From Cyclobacteriaceae bacterium (GTDB taxonomy: Bacteria > Bacteroidota > Bacteroidia > Cytophagales > Cyclobacteriaceae), in the NCBI GenBank assembly GCA_023151255.1, contig JAKLJG010000001.1, positions 297,599-361,598 of the forward strand: DNA of 64,000 bases, written 5' to 3'. The notes beneath the pieces were generated by a model. The model saw only the letters and a program-made list of their open reading frames with translations, did no database searches and had not been told where the DNA came from. This document shows, piece after piece, positions 43,560 to 51,776 of the stretch. A program made the position numbers and the translations under genes. Each line of letters opens with the position of its first letter. The stretch's first letter is position 1.

Positions 43560-44945
43560 ATGGATACGATACTGAAGCGCTCCTGGGCCGAACCCTATAA
43601 AATGAAGATGGTTGAGTTGCTGAAAATGACCACCAGGGCGCAGCGCAGCCGGGCAATGAAGAAGGCAGGATACAACACGTTTTTACTCCGGTCAGAGGAT
43701 GTGTATATCGATCTGCTTACCGATAGCGGTACCAACGCCATGAGCGACCGCCAGTGGTCGGCTTTAATGCTGGGTGATGAAGCGTACGCTGGAAGTAAAA
43801 GTTACTACCACATGGAAAACGCCATTCAAAAGTATTATGGGTATAAGTACATTGTGCCAACACACCAGGGAAGAGGCGCTGAAAATATTCTCTCCAAAGT
43901 ACTCATTAAAAAAGGCGACATTATTCCGGGTAATATGTATTTCACAACAACGCGTTTGCACCAGGAACTGGCAGGCGGAAAATTTGTGGATATCATAGTT
44001 GATGAAGCGCACGATCCATTCAATGAGCATCCCTTTAAAGGAAACGTTGACCTGAACAAGCTTGAGGCTGTAGTAAAGAAATACGGAGCTAAACGGATTC
44101 CCTATGTAAGCATTGCCACCAATGTAAACATGGCGGGCGGCCAGCCCATAAGCATGAAAAATCTGAAGGAGCTAAGAGCCTACACGCAAAAGAAAAACAT
44201 ACGTATTATTCACGACATGACGCGTGTAGCCGAGAATGCTTATTTTATACAGCAGCGCGAAAAAGGCTATGAAAAGAGAAGCATCAGGGAAATTGTAAAA
44301 GAAATATGTTCGCTTACCGATGGAGCCACCATGAGCGCCAAGAAAGATGCTCTGGTGAACATTGGTGGTTTTATGGCTACCAACGAATGGGAGGTATTTG
44401 AGGAAGCCAGAAATTTAGTGGTGGTGTATGAAGGGTTGCACACGTACGGAGGCCTTGCCGGTCGCGACATGGAAGCCATTGCCGTTGGCATTGAAGAAAG
44501 CCTTAATGACCACCACCAACGGGCCCGTGTGGGCCAGGTTGAATACCTCGGTAACAAAATGGAAAGCTATGGAATACCCATTGTAAAACCCGTAGGCGGG
44601 CATGGGGTGTTCGTGGATGCCAAGTCTTTTTTACCACACCTTACCCAGGATGACTTTCCGGCCCAGGCTTTGGCTGCCGAGATATACATCGAGTCTGGCG
44701 TGCGCACCATGGAACGGGGAATTGTATCTGCCGGCAGGAAACCAAACGGTGAACATTACTATCCTAAACTTGAGCTTGTGCGCTTTACAGTTCCGCGCAG
44801 GGTTTACACCCAGGCGCATACCGATGTGGTGGCCGAAGCCGTTGCCGCAGTTTTTGAACGGAGAAAAAAAATCAAAGGGTTGCGCATGGTTTACGAGCCA
44901 AAGTACCTTCGGTTTTTTCAGGCCCGGTTTGAGCCGAAAGTGTAG
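43560..44945 (+). CDS. tpl: Tyrosine phenol-lyase
   Basis: 461 residues. Very close in pattern to Citrobacter TPL: TDSGTNAMSDRQW, PTHQGRGAENILS, NMYFTTTRLHQE, PLP Lys in MSAKKDALVNIGGF, and VRTMERGIVSAGR, where the Arg after ME matches the substrate-carboxylate/phenol specificity Arg381 of TPL. It converts tyrosine to phenol, pyruvate and ammonia (reversible). Second gene of a tnaA-tpl pair; its end is 9 bp from convergent nadA. Paralogous to the upstream gene, so the pair may come from an old duplication. Confidence 0.85.
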   Translation: MDTILKRSWAEPYKMKMVELLKMTTRAQRSRAMKKAGYNTFLLRSEDVYIDLLTDSGTNAMSDRQWSALMLGDEAYAGSKSYYHMENAIQKYYGYKYIVPTHQGRGAENILSKVLIKKGDIIPGNMYFTTTRLHQELAGGKFVDIIVDEAHDPFNEHPFKGNVDLNKLEAVVKKYGAKRIPYVSIATNVNMAGGQPISMKNLKELRAYTQKKNIRIIHDMTRVAENAYFIQQREKGYEKRSIREIVKEICSLTDGATMSAKKDALVNIGGFMATNEWEVFEEARNLVVVYEGLHTYGGLAGRDMEAIAVGIEESLNDHHQRARVGQVEYLGNKMESYGIPIVKPVGGHGVFVDAKSFLPHLTQDDFPAQALAAEIYIESGVRTMERGIVSAGRKPNGEHYYPKLELVRFTVPRRVYTQAHTDVVAEAVAAVFERRKKIKGLRMVYEPKYLRFFQARFEPKV

Positions 44946-44954
44946 GTGGCCGGT

Positions 44955-45938
44955 TCAGGATAATTCCAACATCCGGTCCAATGCACGTTTGGCTTTAATC
45001 CGGACAGCTTCGTTAATCGTTATTTCTGGTGTTTCGCATTGCAAGCATTGAAAAAGTTTTTCAAGCGTATTCATTTTCATGTAAGGGCATTCACTGCAGG
45101 CGCAGGCATTTTCTTCAAAAACAGGTGCCGGCAGCAACGTTTTATGTGGTACTTCCTTCTGCATTTGGTGTAAAATGCCGGCTTCAGTGGCAACAATAAA
45201 TTCGTTGGCATGGTGCTGCTTAACAAAATCAATCATTCCCTTTGTTGAGCCGATGTATGTGGCCAGGCGCAGGATGTGTGGCTGCGATTCGGGATGGGCA
45301 ATGAATCTGGCTTCCGGATATTTACGATGCAAGTCAAGTATTTTATCGATGGAAAAATTTTCATGCACCAGGCAGCTTCCGTTCCATAGTAGCAGGTGGC
45401 GCCCGGTTTGCTTCATCAGATACTTACCTAAATTTACATCCGGGGCAAAAATAATGGGCTCGTTGCTGTGGATGGCGTTGATGATTTTCACCGCATTGGA
45501 TGACGTACAGACAATATCGCTCATGGCTTTTATTTCCGCACTGCAATTGATATAGGTAACCACCGGACTTTGCGGATGAGCTTCAATAAAGGCTTTAAAT
45601 TGGTCGGCCGGGCAGGAGTCTGCCAGGGAGCAGCCAGCTTGCAAATCAGGCAGAAGTACTTTACGCAATGGATTCAGGATTTTTGCCGTTTCGGCCATGA
45701 AGCAAACTCCTGCCACCACCAGGATATCGGCCTGCGTTTGAGTAGCAAATTGCGCCATCTGCAGGCTGTCGCCCACCATATCGGCCACATCCTGGATGTC
45801 GGGGTGTTGGTAGTAATGCGCCATGATGAGTGCATTTTTCTGCTTTTTCAAGTCATTGATTGCTTCTATTACTTCAGCTTTGGGATTCTCAGCGAGTTGA
45901 AGCGTTGCAGAACTAACGGAGGGGTTATGCTTGGTCAT
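44955..45938 (-). CDS. nadA: Quinolinate synthase A
   Basis: 327 residues from the ATG at 45938; the frame continues upstream to a TTG, but the -7 box at 45969-45976 lies there. Triplicated fold with three [4Fe-4S] ligand cysteines: VAGVCFMAETAKI, NCSAEIK / CTSSNAV region, and the C-terminal CACSECPYM. AHYYQHPDIQDVADMVGDSL matches NadA exactly. It condenses iminoaspartate with DHAP to quinolinate in NAD synthesis and is oxygen-sensitive. nadB and nadC are not in this window. Confidence 0.95.
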   Translation of the reverse strand: MTKHNPSVSSATLQLAENPKAEVIEAINDLKKQKNALIMAHYYQHPDIQDVADMVGDSLQMAQFATQTQADILVVAGVCFMAETAKILNPLRKVLLPDLQAGCSLADSCPADQFKAFIEAHPQSPVVTYINCSAEIKAMSDIVCTSSNAVKIINAIHSNEPIIFAPDVNLGKYLMKQTGRHLLLWNGSCLVHENFSIDKILDLHRKYPEARFIAHPESQPHILRLATYIGSTKGMIDFVKQHHANEFIVATEAGILHQMQKEVPHKTLLPAPVFEENACACSECPYMKMNTLEKLFQCLQCETPEITINEAVRIKAKRALDRMLELS

Positions 45939-45968
45939 CACCGGGCGTTTGAAATTCAGTTTCCGACT

Positions 45969-46017
45969 CAAAATTAACGTATATAAGGATAAAAAAGTCT
46001 TTTATTTTATACTTTTG
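45969..46017. promoter_or_regulatory. Divergent nadA/queD promoter region with inverted repeat
   Basis: Minus-strand box TAATTTTG (45969-45976) for nadA and plus-strand TACTTTTG (46010-46017) for queD flank an inverted repeat ATAAGGA ... TCTTTTAT (45983-46005). It is the same motif and geometry as in the RIC-like/tnaA region. Confidence 0.5.
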
Positions 46018-46054
46018 CGCTCTGAAAAAATTGTCGGCAGGTAGTAGCGTTGTT

Positions 46055-46480
46055 ATGATTAGCCTCACTAAAATATTCCGGTTTGAGGCGGCTCACGCCC
46101 TGTATGGTTACCCGGGAGGTTGCTCAAAGCTTCATGGGCATTCGTATGAATTGCACGTAACGGTATCCTCCGGTTTGCCCGGCAATAACTATATTCCCGG
46201 GCAGGGCATGATTATAGATTTTAAGGAAATCAAAAAACGGGTTGGTGGGGTAGTGGCTGCTCTGGATCATAAGCTCCTGTTATCAAAGGAATACCTGATT
46301 CAAACCAGCGGCAACTTTAGTAATGACGAACTGGTTGTTATGGAGGTTGAACCAACTGCCGAAAATCTGCTAATCTACCTGCGCAGCGAAATTGCGTTGG
46401 TTTTACCTCATGGTTTTGTGTTGCAGAAACTGGTGCTGTGGGAAACCCGCGATTCGTACGCTACCTGGTCAGCGGACTGA
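46055..46480 (+). CDS. queD: 6-carboxytetrahydropterin synthase (QueD/PTPS family)
   Basis: 141 residues from the ATG at 46055; the TTG at 46031 is unlikely. Zinc His residues appear in FRFEAAHALYGY and KLHGHSYELHV. The active-site Cys is in PGGCSKLHGH, and Asp/His lie in AALDHKLLL; the C-terminal Glu is in VLWETRDSYATW. It makes 6-carboxytetrahydropterin for queuosine (or pyruvoyl-tetrahydropterin). No other queuosine gene is nearby. It ends immediately before the convergent rrf2 gene. Confidence 0.88.
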   Translation: MISLTKIFRFEAAHALYGYPGGCSKLHGHSYELHVTVSSGLPGNNYIPGQGMIIDFKEIKKRVGGVVAALDHKLLLSKEYLIQTSGNFSNDELVVMEVEPTAENLLIYLRSEIALVLPHGFVLQKLVLWETRDSYATWSAD

Positions 46481-46927
46481 CTACTTCTTTCGGGAATTCT
46501 TTAAAAATGTTTCCCCATTAACCAAACCATCCGAAAGTTCCTGAAGGTTAGTTTCGCGCATGATTTTCCGGATGTGATCTTTAAAGGGCTTTACTTCATG
46601 GTGAATAGGGCAGGGATAGGCATCTGAACACTCCTTCAGGCCCAACGTACAAACGTGCAGGGCATCATCGCTACCGTCAATGGCTTTAACAATCGAAGCC
46701 AGCGAAACGGGTTTGGCCTTCGGATCAAGATAAAACCCACCGTTGGGTCCTTTAATGGACGAAACAATTCTTTTGCGTACAAGCGTTTGAAGAATTTTTG
46801 CTGTGAAGGGTACCGGGGCATCAATCTGCTTGGCAATTTCCGGGATACTTAACCGCGAACCATTAACACTTTTGATGGAGATATACAAAGCGGCCCGAAT
46901 GGCGTACTCACATGCTTTCGAAAACAT
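46481..46927 (-). CDS. Rrf2 family transcriptional regulator with three-cysteine cluster motif
   Basis: 148 residues from the ATG at 46927 (MFSKACEYAIRAALYI is the conserved start). Winged HTH, followed by Cys residues CTLGLKECSDAYPC (spacing x6, x5) and HHEV, as in [Fe-S]-containing NsrR/IscR-type regulators. Likely senses NO, Fe-S status or oxygen. It lies next to the RIC gene, the hlyIII relic and the nap cluster, favouring an NO-stress role (inference). A palindrome in its promoter could be its operator. Confidence 0.85.
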   Translation of the reverse strand: MFSKACEYAIRAALYISIKSVNGSRLSIPEIAKQIDAPVPFTAKILQTLVRKRIVSSIKGPNGGFYLDPKAKPVSLASIVKAIDGSDDALHVCTLGLKECSDAYPCPIHHEVKPFKDHIRKIMRETNLQELSDGLVNGETFLKNSRKK

Positions 46928-46931
46928 AGAA

Positions 46932-46956
46932 TGCAAATGTATGACTATTATTTGCA
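46932..46956. promoter_or_regulatory. Palindromic candidate operator upstream of the rrf2 gene
   Basis: TGCAAAT (46932-46938) and ATTTGCA (46950-46956) form a perfect 7-bp inverted repeat with 11 bases between them, directly upstream of the start codon. Compatible with autoregulation by the dimeric regulator. Confidence 0.4.
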
Positions 46957-47035
46957 AAAAATTGACCGGGGCTCTCGGGCACCAGCCAAAACTCTTTCCA
47001 TAAATCTTGCCAACGACTCGGCCAAAGTGCCCGAT

Positions 47036-47277
47036 TGTTTAAGCACTTGCTTACCTGGGCATGGGGTGGACAGCAGTATTGATCCTGATACCGTTATATA
47101 ACACTTTGCCTTTCAACGCTTTTCTTTTCATACGGGTGGGAGGAATATGTTTTTTCGGTAGGTGTTCTGTTCTGCCTGACTCGAAGAATACCCTACAGCC
47201 ACTCTATTTAGCACCAGTTTGTAATGGCCGGCAGCGCTTTTCATTTTGCCAGTGTGTACCTGGTTATCACCGCATAA
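47036..47277 (+). pseudogene. Hemolysin III / YqfA family remnant (C-terminal half, frameshifted)
   Basis: From 47061 a frame reads MGWTAVLILIPLYNTLPF then VGGICFF. A one-base shift in the T6 run near 47150 continues as SVGVLFCLTRRIPYSHSI, an in-frame TAG at 47209-47211 sits where the family has Trp, and it resumes as HQFVMAGSAFHFASVYLVI. These are the last two blocks of hemolysin III proteins (GW.AV, then RRxPYSHxIWHxFVxxGSxxHF). The N-terminal half is absent. Two defects plus missing sequence make it a relic of a seven-helix membrane protein. Confidence 0.75.
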
Positions 47278-47280
47278 CTT

Positions 47281-47322
47281 TTAAACAAAAGAACAGACAG
47301 CCGAAATGGTTTCCGGCTGCCT
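47281..47322 (-). terminator. Rho-independent terminator of the RIC gene
   Basis: AGGCAGCCG pairs with CGGCTGTCT on the minus strand (47295-47303 / 47314-47322), with one G-T type mismatch, followed by a T-rich run. It lies just after the RIC gene and in front of the hlyIII relic. Confidence 0.7.
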
Positions 47323-47343
47323 GCTTAACTCCGGGGATAAATC

Positions 47344-48084
47344 TTAACGGCTCAATAGTTCAGACTCAAGCTTAATGGCCTTGGGAAACAGGATATTGTT
47401 TTCCAGATGGATGTGCTGGTGCAAGTCCTGCTGAAATTCTTTCAACTTGGCGAACAGCACGCTGTACGACATGCAGGCATCAGGTGGAGGGGTAAACCGG
47501 TTGCTCAGTTTTTCAATAGCTTCCATGGCGCCACCGGCAGTGATATGTTCGGCTTCCATCATGCGTATGGGATTGGCAATTGTGCCGAAAGGTGGTGGAG
47601 TAACTGGTGTGCCAAGCTTCTTAGCCTGTACCAGTTCTTTAATGTATGGAAATAAGATAATTTCTTCTTTAGGCATATGCATAGTTAATTCTTCAATAAC
47701 AGCACGGATGTGTTGTTCAATTTCCAGTAACTCCGGATGGAAATCGCCATGGACATGCGAAACTTTGCGGCTAAGTTCTTCCAGGAACGGAATGGCCCCT
47801 GTTACATAGCTGTGGTGATTGTTAATGATGTAGTCTGCCAGAAAGTCGAGCTCCCACCGGTTAAAATTATGCTGGCTTTCAACCGGTTGGGCAGAAACCA
47901 GATCAAGGTCAGCTTCAACCAATGCAGAGTCAATGCCTTTTTTTAAACAGGCGTCTGCCACGGTGCGTTTTCCGCCACAGCAGTAGTCAATGCCGTATTT
48001 TTTAAAGACCTCCGCTTTGCGCCAGTCTTGCGATACTAATTCGCCAATGGTGGGCGCACCCACAGTCAGATTTTCCGGTTGCAT
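47344..48084 (-). CDS. ric: Iron-sulfur cluster repair protein RIC (ScdA/YtfE family)
   Basis: 246 residues. ScdA_N head with FKKYGIDYCCGGKRTVADAC, then a hemerythrin-like four-helix domain with all expected di-iron ligands: NNHHSY, MHMPKEEIILFPY, MMEAEH and HIHLENNILFP. It repairs Fe-S clusters damaged by NO or peroxide in the cytoplasm. Its position beside the Rrf2 regulator fits NO-responsive expression. The divergent copy at 41.3 kb is its paralogue. Confidence 0.92.
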   Translation of the reverse strand: MQPENLTVGAPTIGELVSQDWRKAEVFKKYGIDYCCGGKRTVADACLKKGIDSALVEADLDLVSAQPVESQHNFNRWELDFLADYIINNHHSYVTGAIPFLEELSRKVSHVHGDFHPELLEIEQHIRAVIEELTMHMPKEEIILFPYIKELVQAKKLGTPVTPPPFGTIANPIRMMEAEHITAGGAMEAIEKLSNRFTPPPDACMSYSVLFAKLKEFQQDLHQHIHLENNILFPKAIKLESELLSR

Positions 48085-48249
48085 GGCTTTAAAATTTTGT
48101 TGCTCTATGGTTTAAATTCAAATGCAGTTTAGGTAGCGGAGTACATTAGTTTCTATGAGTTAAATCATACCTTTTTTAAAGTGTATTTGGTATTGTTGCC
48201 CGGCTGTGTAAAGGAATAAAAAGAGTATGGCAGCACATTGAATGAAGCT

Positions 48250-48720
48250 ATGTCAGCAAAATCCGGAAAACTCAGTGTAAAACTCGGTGAATCTTCCGGG
48301 GTTATTAAAACAGAAGTAGTATGCCCGAACGACACCAACCCGATGGGTATATTGCAGGGGGGCAGGTTGGTACAATGGATGGATATTGCCGCGGCCGTAT
48401 GCGCCCAGACATTTGCGGAAACCATCTGTGTTACGGTGTCGATTGATCGGGTGAGCTTCAGGCACCCGGTAAGGGTTGGTGATATTTTGACAATCGAAGC
48501 TTCTTTATCGAAGGTGGCGCGTACGTCTATGCAGATCAGGGTAAGGGCTTGGTCCGCAGCCATTGGTAAGCCAATAAAGTACTTGGTAAGTGAGGCAGAA
48601 TTTGTTTTTGTGGCTATTGATGAACAGGGCAGGCCCACACCTGTACAAAAGAAAAGCAACCCGAGGCGGGGTTTACGCAAGCTGAAGAAGATTTATTCAA
48701 AGAAGAGAATTGGCGTATAA
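48250..48720 (+). CDS. Acyl-CoA thioesterase (hotdog fold, YciA/BACH type)
   Basis: 156 residues from the ATG at 48250. One hotdog domain: NDTNPMGILQGGRLVQWMDIAAAVCA (active-site Asp region) and ETICVTVSIDRVSFRHPVRVGDILTIEA. The C-terminal tail is basic (PRRGLRKLKKIYSKKR). It hydrolyses acyl-CoA esters; chain-length preference is unknown. Its stop overlaps by 11 bp the start of the truncated COX15-like fragment. Confidence 0.85.
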   Translation: MSAKSGKLSVKLGESSGVIKTEVVCPNDTNPMGILQGGRLVQWMDIAAAVCAQTFAETICVTVSIDRVSFRHPVRVGDILTIEASLSKVARTSMQIRVRAWSAAIGKPIKYLVSEAEFVFVAIDEQGRPTPVQKKSNPRRGLRKLKKIYSKKRIGV

Positions 48721-48931
48721 GAATAGCTTAAGAGAAGAAGCTATCGTACGATGGTTGTGGGCAGGCATTCTGTTGGTGGCGTTGATGGTGGCTGCAGGAG
48801 GCATCACCCGTCTTACAGGTTCAGGGCTATCTATGTTGTGCGGAACAATTTCATTTACCGGTGAGGTAAACAAGTCAACCACCTTGTCTGTGCAACTGCC
48901 CGCCCAGAAACCCGCTCTTGACTTGGATTAA
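48710..48931 (+). pseudogene. Truncated heme A synthase (COX15/CtaA) N-terminal fragment
   Basis: 73 codons from a TTG. VRWLWAGILLVALMV (first transmembrane helix) and GGITRLTGSGLSM are the hallmark N-terminus of COX15-type heme A synthases. After SM the expected W.P..G..PP is absent and the frame runs out over unrelated residues (LCGTISFTGEVNK ... ALDLD). The other ~270 residues are missing; the gene stops at the convergent copA (4-bp overlap). It may still make a one-helix peptide but cannot be a synthase. Confidence 0.65.
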
Positions 48932-51180
48932 ATCTTCGCAAACTTTAACCGAAGACTGTTGCTCACCACACTCAACGAACTCAGCGCCATGGCCGCCCCG
49001 GCAATCATGGGATCGAGTAGAAAGCCGTTGATGGGGTAGAGCACACCGGCAGCAATGGGAATACCAATCACATTGTAGATGAACGCCCAAAACAAATTCT
49101 GGCGGATACCCATTACGGTTTTTGAGGATAAGTTCAATGCCTTGGGTATCGATTGAAGGTCAGACGTAATCAACGTCATCTTGGCTACATCCATAGCAAT
49201 ATCTGTTCCTTTGCCCAAAGCAATACTCACATCGGCCTGGGCCAGCGCATGCGCATCGTTAATGCCATCGCCCACCATGGCCACGATTTTACCTTCTGCC
49301 TGAAGTTGTTTAATGAATTCCGCTTTGCCGGAAGGCAACACTTCCGCTTTGTAGTGTTTCAAACCAACCTGTTTTGCAACTGCATGTGCAGTTTGTTCAT
49401 TATCGCCAGTAAGCATATATACATCAATGCCTTTCTTTTGCAGGGCTTCGATGGCCGCTTTGGATGAATCTTTTATTCTATCGGCAATGCCGATAGCAGC
49501 CAACACTTTTCGTGAATCAGCGAACCATATTACTGTATTAGCATTAGCTTTCCATTGTTCAGCCTTGGCATCCAGATTGGCACAGCCCATGCAGTTGGAT
49601 TCTTCCAAAAATTGCTTGCTCCCAACATAGTAGGTTATGCCGTTAACAGTGCCTTTTACACCCTTGCCTGTAATGCTTTCGAAAGACTCCACTTGTGTTT
49701 CGGCTGTGCCTTTCAAATAGGAAGTTACCGCTTCGGCCAAGGGATGCTCGGATTTTTTCTCAAGTGCATACAGAATCTCTCGGAGACGGTCAGTGTTTTC
49801 ACTTCCTTCCAGCCATTCAAAAGCTGCTACCTGAGGTTTGCCTTCGGTGATCGTTCCGGTTTTATCGAGAATAATGGCGTTAACCTTGTGTGCCAGTTCA
49901 AGGCTCTCGGCATCTTTAATGAGAATATTGTTCTCTGCACCTTTACCCACACCGACCATGATGGCCGTTGGTGTAGCCAGTCCCAGCGCACACGGACAGG
50001 CAATCACTAAAACTGTTATTGAAGTAAGCAGGGCATGCGTGAAGGCGTCATCACCGCCAATCACCATCCATACAATGAAAGTGAGTATAGAAATACCAAT
50101 GACAATCGGAACGAAAATTCCGGCAATTTTATCCACCAGTTTTTGTACGGGCGCTTTGCTGCCTTGAGCTTCCTGCACCATTTTAATAATCTGCGAAAGC
50201 AAGGTGTCCGCGCCAACTTTCTGCGCTTCAAATTCAAAGCTGCCTTTTTGATTGATGGTTCCGGCAAACACTTTTTGGCCCGGACTCTTTTCCACGGGTA
50301 CAGGCTCACCGCTGATCATGCTTTCATCTACATAAGAAGAGCCCGATGTCACTACCCCATCCACCGGAATTTTTTCTCCTGGCCTAACGATAATGATATG
50401 CCCAACTTTTACGGAAGCAATGGGTAATTCCATTTCCACGCCATCAATTCTGGCGTGCACGGTTTTGGGTTGCAGTCCCATAAGTTTTTTAATGGCCGAG
50501 GAAGTTTTTGATTTTGCACGTTCTTCAAGGAGCTTTCCTAATGTGATAAACGTGATTACCACGGCCGCGGCTTCGTAGTAAACATGGGCATGCACTCCAC
50601 GATTGTGCCAGAACTCCGGAAAAATTGTGTTAAACAAACTGAATAAAAAAGCAATGCCGGTTGAGAGCGCTACCAGGGTATCCATGTTGGCCTTACCGAA
50701 CCGGGCCTGCTTGAAGGCATGAACAAAAAAGGACTGGCCAAAGTAAAACACAACAGGAGCGGCAAGCAGCATGGATATGTATGTACCCATTTTCCATTCC
50801 ATGAAAAACATTCCAATAATCACAACGGGTACAGAAAGCACAGCCGACCAAATCGTACGGCTTTTGATTTCTTCATAGTGCTTGCGCTGGGCTTCTTCTT
50901 TTACCCTTTGCGGGTCTTCCACATCCACCACCAGGTCATAACCGATGGAGCGCACGGCCTGTTGTAAATCGGTGGGCTGGGTCGTTGCCGGATCAAATTC
51001 CACCAAGGCTGTTTGATTGGCATAGTTCACGGAGGCCGCCTTCACGCCTTTGGTGTTTTTCAACATCGACTCCACGCTTACCGCGCAGGCGGCACAGGTC
51101 ATTTCCAGTACAGGGAAAGATTGTTTCAAGACTTTTGATCCTGATTTTTTTGCCGGAGAATCTATCGTTTGGGCTGACAT
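48928..51180 (-). CDS. copA: Copper-translocating P1B-type ATPase
   Basis: 750 residues. One N-terminal HMA domain ([13 protein letters not shown]), eight transmembrane helices with the CPC ion site ([17 protein letters not shown]), A-domain [12 protein letters not shown], phosphorylation site DKTGTIT, HP motif in EHPLAEAV, and hinge [15 protein letters not shown]. It exports Cu(I)/Ag(I) from the cytoplasm, complementing the periplasmic Cus pump. The single HMA domain could exchange copper with the small HMA protein at 39.1 kb. Confidence 0.96.
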   Translation of the reverse strand: MSAQTIDSPAKKSGSKVLKQSFPVLEMTCAACAVSVESMLKNTKGVKAASVNYANQTALVEFDPATTQPTDLQQAVRSIGYDLVVDVEDPQRVKEEAQRKHYEEIKSRTIWSAVLSVPVVIIGMFFMEWKMGTYISMLLAAPVVFYFGQSFFVHAFKQARFGKANMDTLVALSTGIAFLFSLFNTIFPEFWHNRGVHAHVYYEAAAVVITFITLGKLLEERAKSKTSSAIKKLMGLQPKTVHARIDGVEMELPIASVKVGHIIIVRPGEKIPVDGVVTSGSSYVDESMISGEPVPVEKSPGQKVFAGTINQKGSFEFEAQKVGADTLLSQIIKMVQEAQGSKAPVQKLVDKIAGIFVPIVIGISILTFIVWMVIGGDDAFTHALLTSITVLVIACPCALGLATPTAIMVGVGKGAENNILIKDAESLELAHKVNAIILDKTGTITEGKPQVAAFEWLEGSENTDRLREILYALEKKSEHPLAEAVTSYLKGTAETQVESFESITGKGVKGTVNGITYYVGSKQFLEESNCMGCANLDAKAEQWKANANTVIWFADSRKVLAAIGIADRIKDSSKAAIEALQKKGIDVYMLTGDNEQTAHAVAKQVGLKHYKAEVLPSGKAEFIKQLQAEGKIVAMVGDGINDAHALAQADVSIALGKGTDIAMDVAKMTLITSDLQSIPKALNLSSKTVMGIRQNLFWAFIYNVIGIPIAAGVLYPINGFLLDPMIAGAAMALSSLSVVSNSLRLKFAKI

Positions 51181-51776
51181 ACCTTCCTTTCAGTTTTATA
51201 TACAATAATACACCACAGACGCAGGTTTGGTTTACAGAATTCCGGGTTTTGGGTTAGATACTATGAATTAGCGGTAAAAAGGGTGATATTTATTTTGTGT
51301 AATGCAGAAACACAAAACGTTAGCAGTAAGCCTAAAAGACGACAGTGCAAACATTGAACACACGACTAAAAATTGAACATTAAAACAACGACAAACCATT
51401 TTGACAGGTGACCAACATACAGACCATATTTCAAGCGGACAACAAGTAAGCCGACCTGCCTGCCGGGCAGGTAGGCACTCATTATCAACCCTTTGTTTTT
51501 TATTTTTTTTTCCACCCGCATTTTTTAAAAACAAATGCGGAGCATTTACAAGCACCAATGAAAAACACATTATAAAAGCGAGTAATTTTAGCCAGCCCGC
51601 AAGTGGCACATTTGGCTTTGCCCCACCCGCAAGCCAACCCTTCAGCAAATGCGAAACATTCGCGAACACTGCTGAAAAAAAAACAATCCGTGAGCAAAGC
51701 CAAAAGAGCCACTTTTTGCTAACGCACAAACCGAATAATGTGATTAAAAAGTAACTTTGACCTATACAAATTTTAG
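51181..51776. other. AT-rich non-coding gap before the restriction-modification locus
   Basis: 596 bases with no supportable gene. It holds the copA upstream region and a cassette-type boundary (ACAAAACGTTAGCAGTAA at ~51312-51329, also found at the end of repeat R2). It also holds a palindrome CCTGCCTGCCGGGCAGGTAG near 51457 and two copies of an AAATGCGRARCATT block (51533 and 51648). The first block is repeated downstream of hsdM. Confidence 0.6.
51533..51590 (+). repeat. Left direct repeat flanking the hsd locus
   Basis: Begins AAATGCGGAGCATTTACAAG and continues through CACCAATGAAAAACA to AGTAATTTT. Matches 58261-58318 (AAATGCGAAGCATTAACGAA, CACCAATGAAAAACA, AGTAAAATT) in the same orientation at roughly three quarters of positions, by eye. 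Confidence 0.55.

Noticed and set aside
47061-47375. 104-codon intact gene
   Set aside because: Only its first ~30 codons match hemolysin III; the rest is out of frame, so it is a pseudogene segment.
51401-51754. 117-codon ORF before hsdR (and the opposing 153-codon ORF)
   Set aside because: Built from low-complexity and repeat sequence, no recognisable motif, and overlapping repeat blocks.
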